NCBI GenBank assembly: GCA_016779945.1 | Contig: JADHMR010000011.1 | Span: forward strand, 1-34,396 | Direction of reading: 5' to 3' | DNA length: 34,396 nt | Source: Bacteroidia bacterium | GTDB taxonomy: Bacteria; Bacteroidota; Bacteroidia; NS11-12g; UBA9320 | Shown here: in pieces, positions 23,806 through 30,792 of the stretch | How the letters are laid out: each line of letters starts with the position of its first letter | Numbering within the stretch: position 1 is the stretch's first letter | Notes under the pieces: model-generated | What the model saw: the letters and a program-made list of their open reading frames with translations, nothing else | Databases searched by the model: none | Told to the model about the DNA's origin: nothing | Program-made: the position numbers and the translations under genes

Positions 23806-25006
23806 GAAGAAACTAACCATAGACGACATTTTCAATGATGATGATTTTGGATTGTTAGATTCTAAGGTCAAGACTTCAACTGTAAAAACGGATGAAGAAA
23901 GGCTAATTGACTCCTTTGAAGAAATCAATGTTTTTATTGACAAAAACGATAGAGAACCCAATAAATCAAGTATGTCTGAATATGGTTTAATGGCTAAACT
24001 CAAAAACTTTAGGGATAATGAGGACCAGAAAAAAATCCTCAAACCTTTTGACAGGCATAATTTATTAGGTCACGTAGAAATGGAAAAGCAATCCATTGAT
24101 GACATTTTCAATGATGATGATTTGGGCTTGTTAGATCCTGACAAGGATTTAGATATTTTCAAATTCAAACATACGCCCAGACCAGAAGACCGAGCAGAAG
24201 CCGATTTTGTAGCTCAAAGAAAACCAATGAAGGAAAAGGACTTTGAGAAGTATGAGAAAATGTTCTTGCAAGTTCACAAGGAAATTAAAGAAGGAAAACG
24301 AAAGATTAAGCCGTTTACCAATATCGAAAAAAATCTTCACGTTGGAGATTTCTACTTAATGAATGGCATTATGCTCTACTTAGAATCAGCCAACTTGAAA
24401 AAGGATGAAGTTGACCTCAGTTCAGGTAATCGTGTAAGAGTTGAAGGACGAACAAGGACAGTTTTTGAAAATGGCACTTACAGCAATATGCTTTATCGCT
24501 CGTTAGGTAAACAAATCCAAAAAGACGGTAAGCTTATTACCAACACTTATGACAAAATTGAACAGGACTTATTCATCAATTCAGGACTTGTAAAAGAAGA
24601 AGATATTCAGTCAGGTTGGATTTACGTTTTGAAAACAAAGTCAACTAAAAAGGAACTTTCAGGAATTAAGGATTTGTACAAAATCGGATTTGCAAGTGGT
24701 TCAGTTGACGATAGAATAAAAAATGCCAAAAACGAAGCGACCTATTTGTTTGCAGACGTCAAGAAAATAGCAACTTACAAGGTTTACAATCGGAATGCGG
24801 ACAAACTTGAAAATCTTTTGCATAGATTTTTCGCCAAAGCTTGCTTGGACATTGACTTATACAATGAACAAGGACAAAGACTGAATCCAAGAGAATGGTT
24901 TGTTGTTCCTTTTGAGGTCATCGAAGAAACCATCCAATTGATTTTAAATGAGAATATTGTGAATTACGAATACGACACAGAAACGAAAAGAATTAAACTG
25001 AAATAG
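23798..25006 (+). CDS. GIY-YIG nuclease family protein with duplicated N-terminal motif
   Basis: 402 residues from the ATG at 23798; a TTG at 23792 would add two residues. It overlaps the helicase stop by 8 bp. Residues 272-385 form a T5orf172-type GIY-YIG domain: GWIYVLKT (273-280), LYKIGFAS (293-300), R306 and E338 (DKLENLLHRFF), ending in NPREWFVVPFEV. The N-terminal half is charged and contains the motif IDDIFNDDD.GLLD twice (residues 8-21 and 100-113), probably docking peptides. The domain is the likely nuclease of the operon, cutting DNA located by the helicase and methyltransferase. A structural or signalling role is possible, because the motifs are of the YKIG variant. Confidence 0.85.
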   Translation: MAKKKLTIDDIFNDDDFGLLDSKVKTSTVKTDEERLIDSFEEINVFIDKNDREPNKSSMSEYGLMAKLKNFRDNEDQKKILKPFDRHNLLGHVEMEKQSIDDIFNDDDLGLLDPDKDLDIFKFKHTPRPEDRAEADFVAQRKPMKEKDFEKYEKMFLQVHKEIKEGKRKIKPFTNIEKNLHVGDFYLMNGIMLYLESANLKKDEVDLSSGNRVRVEGRTRTVFENGTYSNMLYRSLGKQIQKDGKLITNTYDKIEQDLFINSGLVKEEDIQSGWIYVLKTKSTKKELSGIKDLYKIGFASGSVDDRIKNAKNEATYLFADVKKIATYKVYNRNADKLENLLHRFFAKACLDIDLYNEQGQRLNPREWFVVPFEVIEETIQLILNENIVNYEYDTETKRIKLK

Positions 25007-25087
25007 AATAATGCCAACGCTGCAACCAAAAATTGCAAAAGAGTATGTCTTTGCCAACGCTGACGGACTGAAAAATAAAAAGTACGA

Positions 25088-25221
25088 CCGCACAACAATG
25101 TGTATAAGCAATAGCGGGTTTAGTGCTAAATTGAAACGTAAAACTATAAATCAAAGGTCGGTGCTATCTGACAGTTTAGTGGCTTGAAATCCGCTACTGC
25201 TCATACACGAGACCGTTATGT
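25088..25221 (+). other. attC-like hairpin site 2
   Basis: AAC (25094-25096), AAT, left stem GTGTATAAGCAATAGCGG (25100-25117), long loop, right stem CCGCTACTGCTCATACAC (25191-25208), CGAGACC, then GTT (25215-25217). The stem is 18 bp with two A.C mismatches, which become T.G wobbles on the bottom strand. That is the strand recombined in integrons. It shares AACAATG, ATAG(G/C)GG, GAAATCC(G/C)CTAC and CGAGACCGTTA with site 1, while the outer stem sequence is different. The gap 25007-25243 holds nothing else recognisable. Confidence 0.7.
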
Positions 25222-25243
25222 ATGATTATTAAAACATGAAAAA

Positions 25244-25867
25244 ATGATACATCCAAATACTGAATTAAAGTTTATCAGCAATGAAGTGGGATATGGAGTT
25301 GTCGCAACTCAATTTATCCCTGCTGGAACAATTACTTGGGTTCTTGATAAGTTAGACAGGGTATTTAGCCCAGTAGAATTCCAAAATATGGAATCTCTCT
25401 ATCAAGAAATTCTTGACACCTACACTTTCCGAAACAATGAAGGTAATTTAGTGCTCTGTTGGGATAACGGTAGGTTTTTAAACCATAGTTTCAATTCAAA
25501 TTGTCTTACAACCGCATACGATTTTGAAATAGCAATTCGAGATATTCAAGTGGGATAACAACTGACTGATGACTACGGATACCTGAACATTTCTAACCCT
25601 TTTAGGGGAATTGACGAAGGCACCAAAAGAAAAATAGTATATCCAAATGACTTGGTAAAGTATCATACAATTTGGGATAAAAAAATAAAAAAGGTCTTTC
25701 CTAAAATAACTAAAGTCAATCAACCTCTAAGGTCATTATTGAATGAAGAAACTTGGAATAGAATCGAAAGAATTTTGAGAGGAGAAGAAATTATGGAATC
25801 CATTTTGGCAAATTACTTTGATGAAAAAAACCACATGCAACAAAATGCAAAACGACAGGAACATTAG
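25244..25867 (+). pseudogene. SET-domain protein-lysine methyltransferase-like gene with in-frame stop
   Basis: The first 104 codons encode the beginning of a SET domain: GYGVVATQFIPAGTITWV and GRFLNHSFNSNC (the N-H-S substrate/SAM pocket). A TAA at 25556-25558 then interrupts the frame. The same frame continues with QLTDDYGYLNISNPF and on to a stop at 25865-25867, giving about 207 codons. The canonical text at this point is 'GEELT.DYG', so a single GAA-to-TAA change would explain the break. SET proteins of this small type methylate lysines on proteins using SAM. The gene follows hairpin site 2 and probably was a cassette gene. Its stop codon overlaps the duplicated boundary segment. Confidence 0.8.
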
Positions 25868-25924
25868 CACAGCAGCTATCCAAAAAAAGCTCAGAAAAGC
25901 TTATTTTTTGTTGGATTGAAATCC
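25862..25924. repeat. Right, deleted copy of the integrase-side boundary sequence
   Basis: 25866-25887 equals 16785-16806, part of the membrane-protein gene. It joins through an A-run straight into a copy of 16913-16953, with three bases lost and one changed. The 105 bp that separate them on the left are gone. The junction has A-tract microhomology. Confidence 0.8.
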
Positions 25925-25935
25925 CTATATTTAGA

Positions 25936-25998
25936 GTATATTTAAAGCCGAAAACGTAGTGCGTAAAACCCGCTAAATTTAATATATATACCGTTGTA
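25936..25998 (+). other. attC-like hairpin site 3, degenerate
   Basis: The right half keeps the family pattern: TAGTGCGTAAAACCCGCTA (25957-25975) aligns with TAGTGGCTTGAAATCCGCTA of site 2, and ATACC-GTT (GTT at 25993-25995) ends it. The left half is poor: TATATTTAAAGCCG pairs only partly, and no AACAATG is present. The duplicated boundary segment lies just where the left half should be. Confidence 0.45.
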
Positions 25999-26010
25999 AA
26001 CATTTCGAAT

Positions 26011-26679
26011 ATGTCAAGTGGAGCAATTGAAGAAGTGCTAGGAGAAGGAGTAATTCAAACTTACTTCAACTCAACAGAAATAGAAATGATTGTGTTTGAT
26101 TTACATGGAACCATTACCAATAGAACTTCCATTCATCCATATCATATTCAGTATCGCAATGATTATATAAAATCCAAATTAGGATTTACTGTTGATGAGT
26201 CATTTAATGGTGGCACAGATGAAGCGTTTTCTCTTTTCCCAGAACTCGATAAATATGAATTCTATAGGCACAGAGACCAAGATCTTTCATTCCGATTCGA
26301 TCTGATACATAAACCCAATCCTGAACTTCAAAAATTACTGAGATTGGTGAATGATAAGTTTAATACGGTGTTATATACGGATAGCTATTTGAAGCAAATT
26401 GAACGAACACTGCAATCAATTGGTATTAATGGATTATTTAACAAACTGATTGGATTAGAAAGTGGTCACCATAAATTTTCATCACAGCATTTAGTTTATC
26501 CCTCTCTGTGTGCACAATTGGGTATTGAAATGAAAAACGTATTAATTATTGGAGACAGAATGGACAAGGACATCAATCCAGTTCTTAAATCTGGAGGAAG
26601 TGGCATTCGTGTGGAATCAAGTAAATATATCATTCCTGCTGTTCAATTACTTCTAAATACGTTTACTAAAAAGAGATAA
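26011..26679 (+). CDS. HAD-superfamily hydrolase-like protein
   Basis: 222 residues. Motif I is FDLHGT (29-34; nucleophile D30), motif II is LYTDS (about 125-129), and motif IV is GDRMDKDI (about 191-198), with a helical cap between. The second aspartate of the usual DxDGT is His32, which alters the acid/base residue of phosphatases. The substrate is unknown. The gene starts 16 bp after the GTT of degenerate hairpin site 3, so it may be the last cassette of the region. No closing hairpin was found in 26680-26872, which is AT-rich and empty of other signals. The start at 26011 could be later, since MIVFDLHG begins at Met26. Confidence 0.8.
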   Translation: MSSGAIEEVLGEGVIQTYFNSTEIEMIVFDLHGTITNRTSIHPYHIQYRNDYIKSKLGFTVDESFNGGTDEAFSLFPELDKYEFYRHRDQDLSFRFDLIHKPNPELQKLLRLVNDKFNTVLYTDSYLKQIERTLQSIGINGLFNKLIGLESGHHKFSSQHLVYPSLCAQLGIEMKNVLIIGDRMDKDINPVLKSGGSGIRVESSKYIIPAVQLLLNTFTKKR

Positions 26680-26872
26680 AGAATTATACTTTCTGCCATT
26701 TTATACTAGACTGTTGATAATCACTTCGAGTTGTATAGACCTTGAATATTTCTAGATATGAATACTCGACCTGAAGGTGTTCATCATCTAAAACATTGTT
26801 CTTCAATTAGGTGGTCTAATTGCATAAGATATAAAGCTATATATTTATGGCATAAATTTTTGAGCAAATAAA

Positions 26873-27493
26873 ATGGCATTAAGTAAGGAACAGCAAGAGC
26901 AATTAACACCCAGTTTAGCGTTAAAAGAGTTAAAAGAAGGTCATCAGCGTTTTGTTAATGGAAACACCTTGACATTATCTGCTTCATCACTTATCAATCA
27001 AACTGCAAAAGCCCAATTTCCTAAAGCAATAGTTGTTTCATGCATTGATTCTAGAGTTCCGGTAGAACAAATTTTTGATCAAAATATCGGAGATATTTTT
27101 GTGGCTCGAGTAGCGGGAAATTTTATCAATAATGACATATTAGCCAGTATTGAATATGCTTGTGCAGTAGCTCAAAGTCCTTTGGTCATTGTATTAGGTC
27201 ATGAAGGGTGTGGCGCGGTAAGTTCGGCTTGTGATGGCGTAAAATTAGGGCATATAACAGAAATGCTTCAAGCCATTACACCTGCTATAGAAAACGCCCA
27301 AAAAACATCTACTAAGCCATTTAATTCCTCAAATGCATCTTATGTTTCTTCCGTTACTGAATCGAATGTGTTGTTAAACATAAATAAGATTACTCAACAA
27401 AGTCAGTTGTTAAAAGAACGTATCGAAAATGGGCAATTAGCAATATGTGGGGGAGTTTACCAAATTAAAAATGGCACAATAAATTGGCTTTAA
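26873..27493 (+). CDS. Beta-class carbonic anhydrase
   Basis: 206 residues, the normal length. It interconverts CO2 and bicarbonate with a zinc ion. Ligands and catalytic residues are visible: C57, D59 and R61 in SCIDSRVPVEQIF, and H110 and C113 in VLGHEGCGAV. RVAGNFINNDILASIEYA (79-96) is the conserved middle segment. The C-terminal ICGGVYQIKNG is typical of the family. There is no signal peptide, so it is cytoplasmic. It appears monocistronic, about 190 bp after the HAD gene and 58 bp before the acetyltransferase gene. Confidence 0.93.
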   Translation: MALSKEQQEQLTPSLALKELKEGHQRFVNGNTLTLSASSLINQTAKAQFPKAIVVSCIDSRVPVEQIFDQNIGDIFVARVAGNFINNDILASIEYACAVAQSPLVIVLGHEGCGAVSSACDGVKLGHITEMLQAITPAIENAQKTSTKPFNSSNASYVSSVTESNVLLNINKITQQSQLLKERIENGQLAICGGVYQIKNGTINWL

Positions 27494-27551
27494 TTTTCTT
27501 ATCGTATTTATTAAAATTGTGCTAGATTTAAACCTTTTTTAGAAGCATATT

Positions 27552-28106
27552 ATGGCTAAGCGAGTAGATCTCTCAACATATAATAATTCTTGGTTTAAAA
27601 AAGGTGCTAGCCTTTTTAAAAGAGCGTTGTGGCATCTCGCTAACTTTTTCATTCTTAAAAGCCACATTGTGCCATTATCATTTACTAAGGTTGCTATATT
27701 GAGGTTGTTTGGCGCAAAAATTGGCTCAAATGTGACCATTAAGCCAGGCGTTAATATTAAGTATCCTTGGAAATTAAAAGTTGGAAACAACTGTTGGATA
27801 GGAGAAAACGTTTGGATTGACAACTTGGACGAAGTGATTATTGCTGATAATGTATGCATTTCGCAAGGAGCATTTTTATTGTGTGGTAATCATAATTATA
27901 AAACCACCAGTTTTGACCTAATGCTAGGATCTATTACTATTGAATCAGGGGCGTGGCTAGGTGCTAAGTCTATTGTTTGCCCAGGCGTTACGGTTGGTTC
28001 TCACGCCATTTTATCGGTGGGTTCATTGGCCAATAAAGATCTTCAGCCCTACATTATTTATAAAGGAAACCCTGCTGTAAAATGCAAGGAACGTATTATA
28101 GAGTAA
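27552..28106 (+). CDS. WcaF-like hexapeptide-repeat acetyltransferase
   Basis: 184 residues. The order is typical of WcaF/colanic-acid-type acetyltransferases: DLSTYNNSWFKKGAS (6-20), a hydrophobic helix, then left-handed beta-helix repeats (AKIGSNVTIKPGVNIKYPW, VGNNCWIGENVWID), the catalytic His in CGNHNYK (H114), and ESGAWLGAKSIVCPGVTVG and YKGNPAVKCKERI at the end. It transfers an acetyl group from acetyl-CoA to a sugar hydroxyl, probably in surface polysaccharide synthesis. No sugar-biosynthesis genes lie next to it in this window. It converges on the next gene with a single base between stops. Confidence 0.9.
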   Translation: MAKRVDLSTYNNSWFKKGASLFKRALWHLANFFILKSHIVPLSFTKVAILRLFGAKIGSNVTIKPGVNIKYPWKLKVGNNCWIGENVWIDNLDEVIIADNVCISQGAFLLCGNHNYKTTSFDLMLGSITIESGAWLGAKSIVCPGVTVGSHAILSVGSLANKDLQPYIIYKGNPAVKCKERIIE

Positions 28107-28107
28107 A

Positions 28108-30531
28108 CTATTCTAACAAGAGAATTTCCCCTGTTGTATACTGATTAGCAAATTGTAAATGGAAATAATATTTGCCTAGAGGGCATTTTTGGTTTTTGTA
28201 TTTACCGTCCCAAATTAGGGTATCTTCTGTTTGATGAATTAAATTGCCTTGTCTATTGTAAATCGTCAATATTGTTGGCTCACGACTGAAGATAGATGAG
28301 ACTTCATAAGTATCGTTTATGCCGTCATCGTTTGGAGTAAATGCCGAGGGAAAATAAAAGCATTCGTTATAAACATAGGGCACAACAACCTCTAACAAAG
28401 ATGATGAGCAACCTGCACTATCCGTTACAATAAGGCGATAACTTTTAGGCGGCAAACTATCAATGAAAGACTCGTTTTTGCCATCGTTCCATTCATAGAC
28501 AAAAGGTGGATAACCTTGCGCTACTTCAACATCTATACTACCATCAAAATTATACTCGCAAGATGGTATTGTTAGGGTGTAGCTTAGCTCAGGTAAGAAT
28601 GGGGGCAAGACTTCAACTTTGTCTAAAGTAGTACAACCATTAGCATCTGTAAAGGTGAAATCATAAACACCAACCCCTAGCGATGGGTTAAAAATAGTAT
28701 CTCCATAGTCCCAAGCGATTGAATAAGGCATAATACCACCAGCGCCTTCTATTGTAATATTGGCTAGGTCAGTAGATTCACAGATAATTTCAACACTTTC
28801 TTTTAGAACTACTAAGTCAGGTTCAGTAATTATAATTGTAGAATCGAAAAAGCAACCTTGATCATTTTGAACTAGAAATTCATAAGTGCCAGGACCGAGG
28901 TTGTTGGTTGATGATGGCGTTATAAGTGTATAAATATCAGTTGAAAAATCAATAGCATAGGTGATTTGTCCATCATCTTCACCAAAACATGTCACATTTT
29001 CAGCAACTAAACTTAATGTTGGATTTTCAATTTTAAAGGTGTCTTCATAAAGACAATGGTTGAGGTCAATGATGCTTAAAACATACGTGTTTACCTCAAG
29101 ATTTTCAAACAACTCTTGCCCACTGCTATTGAGAGCACTGAGGTTTGTGATATCGTTCAGTACCTCTATAGAGTATGGAGCAACACCACCCGTTACATTA
29201 GTACTAATTGAGCCGTCGTTTTCATTTTCACAGCCTACGTGTAAAACAGTTGTTTCAACATTTACAGTTGTAGGCTGACTAAGGTTTATTAGTGTGTCTT
29301 TTTGACAAAAATTAGCATCAAATACTACAACAGATACATCACCTGCCGAAAGGTTTTGTAAAGTCGAGGAGTTAGAGATGTTGCCGTCCCAGTTGTATGA
29401 TAAAACTCCTGTACCGCCATTGGCGTATAATTCTATAAAGCCATTATCTCCATCTCTACAAGAGATGCCATAACCCTGAAAAGAACTTGTAACCACACTG
29501 TCAATAACCAATTCACTTGGGCTGTCGATAAATAAATTATCTAAAGTGAATAGGCAGTTATTGTCATCTATGACCACCAAGTCATAATACCCAGAGCTAA
29601 GGTTTTGCACGGTGTTGCCGTTGTAGGTATTTGATCCACTAATCCAACTGTAGATGTAGTTTGGCGAGCCATTAAATGCCTCAGCATTCAACTCTCCATC
29701 AGTACCATTATAACAGCTAACATCTTGTATCGAAGTTACTGCAAATAATGAATCTGGAGAATCAATTATTACTGGATTTGACGAATAACATTGAGCTTGA
29801 TTTGTTAAGCTATCAAAAACACAGACGTTATATAAGCCGTTGGATAAGTTGTTAAAATTAGGGGAGGCTGAAAAGTTTAGACCGCCATCGATAGAATAGG
29901 CAAGTCCAGAGCCCGTATTTGCAGTTGTGATGTTTATTTCTCCGCTACTTCCACCATAACACAGATTGTCTAAAGAGTTTACATTTTGAATTAGCCCTCT
30001 AATTATCAGAGAATAGTCTTCAGTTTCTCCCCAACCATACATACCACAAGAGTAGTCGTTGGCATTATCTAAGGTAGACCACACGGTAACCACACGCATT
30101 CTAATTGTGTCTTGAACTGCATTTGCTGGTACAGTGATAGTTGTGCTAAAATTAGTTTGATTGGCTGCAATAGCTGAAGTAGCATTAATATGAAAAACTT
30201 CTTCTCCAACATCAAAAATTTCATTTCCATTCCAATCGATATAAACGTTAGAAATTTTTGGCATTGTAAATCCTGAACAGTTGTTTAAGCCAATTGTTAA
30301 ATTGTATATGCCGTTCAGTACAAGTTCTGTGTATATTGAAGTGTAGTCTGAATAATTAGCACAGCCAGAAGAGGCGTTATTTAATGAACCTATAGATACT
30401 AGAGATGTTGAGCAAAAGGATGCAGATGTTGATGAGGAACTACAATATTGAGCAAATGAAAAATGCACTACTCCGAAAGTAAAAGTACAAATTGTGACAA
30501 GTTTTAAAAAAGATAAATTAAACTTCATCAA
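28108..30531 (-). CDS. GEVED and SprB-repeat surface protein with T9SS type B ending
   Basis: 807 residues. A signal peptide covers 1-27. A GEVED domain (about 75-178) holds YIDWNGNEIFDVGEEVF and the signature WGETEDYSL (167-175). At least six SprB-type repeats follow, each opening with a Cys and 'GxxDG' pattern: LCYGGSSGEINI, VSCYNGTDGELNAE, ISCRDGDNGFIELYANGG, VGCENENDGSISTNVTGG, VTCFGEDDGQI, PSCEYNFDGSIDVEV. The last 80 residues are a gliding-motility-associated type B domain (FPSAFTPNDDGINDTYEV, YNRQGNLIHQ, WDGKYKNQKCPLGKYYFHL). SprB is the mobile adhesin of gliding flavobacteria, so a surface adhesin or matrix protein is likely. The start uses MMKFN at 30531; the second Met is equally possible. 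Confidence 0.92.
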   Translation of the reverse strand: MMKFNLSFLKLVTICTFTFGVVHFSFAQYCSSSSTSASFCSTSLVSIGSLNNASSGCANYSDYTSIYTELVLNGIYNLTIGLNNCSGFTMPKISNVYIDWNGNEIFDVGEEVFHINATSAIAANQTNFSTTITVPANAVQDTIRMRVVTVWSTLDNANDYSCGMYGWGETEDYSLIIRGLIQNVNSLDNLCYGGSSGEINITTANTGSGLAYSIDGGLNFSASPNFNNLSNGLYNVCVFDSLTNQAQCYSSNPVIIDSPDSLFAVTSIQDVSCYNGTDGELNAEAFNGSPNYIYSWISGSNTYNGNTVQNLSSGYYDLVVIDDNNCLFTLDNLFIDSPSELVIDSVVTSSFQGYGISCRDGDNGFIELYANGGTGVLSYNWDGNISNSSTLQNLSAGDVSVVVFDANFCQKDTLINLSQPTTVNVETTVLHVGCENENDGSISTNVTGGVAPYSIEVLNDITNLSALNSSGQELFENLEVNTYVLSIIDLNHCLYEDTFKIENPTLSLVAENVTCFGEDDGQITYAIDFSTDIYTLITPSSTNNLGPGTYEFLVQNDQGCFFDSTIIITEPDLVVLKESVEIICESTDLANITIEGAGGIMPYSIAWDYGDTIFNPSLGVGVYDFTFTDANGCTTLDKVEVLPPFLPELSYTLTIPSCEYNFDGSIDVEVAQGYPPFVYEWNDGKNESFIDSLPPKSYRLIVTDSAGCSSSLLEVVVPYVYNECFYFPSAFTPNDDGINDTYEVSSIFSREPTILTIYNRQGNLIHQTEDTLIWDGKYKNQKCPLGKYYFHLQFANQYTTGEILLLE

Positions 30532-30792
30532 TTCATTGTTAGGTTAAGCTCTATGCAAAGGAAAACAATATAATTTATCAACGCTAATTTACACCAATAA
30601 AAATGTAACGCTACAAATACAACAGACTATATATTTGTTTTTCCTAGAGAATGGCACTTAAATTTATTTCACAAGCCATGTCGTTTTCATTAAAATTAAC
30701 AAATAAAAAATTTTGTTAATTACTTTTTTTTTAAAATTTCGCATAATTTATTAATTTAACCAGCAATAAATTTAACCAAAAACAAACTATTT

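Larger units (their letters stand above)
16908..25998. mobile_element. Integron-like accessory region (integrase, attI-like point, cassettes)
   Basis: The integrase is on the minus strand and all other genes are on the plus strand. A recombination-type GTTAGCGG lies about 138 bp upstream of the integrase start, and long hairpins ending in ACCGTT follow the plus-strand units at about 18620-18750, 25090-25220 and, degenerate, 25938-25998. This is the arrangement of an integron: divergent intI, attI, then gene cassettes each closed by attC. The first unit obeys the cassette end-complementarity rule exactly; the later ones do not. The right border is unclear: the HAD gene at 26011 may be a last cassette or the host chromosome. 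Confidence 0.65.

Noticed and set aside
19135-25006. BREX or DISARM defence system
   Set aside because: No alkaline-phosphatase-type PglZ, BrxL, DrmB or phospholipase D gene is present. The methyltransferase reads as MmeI-like.
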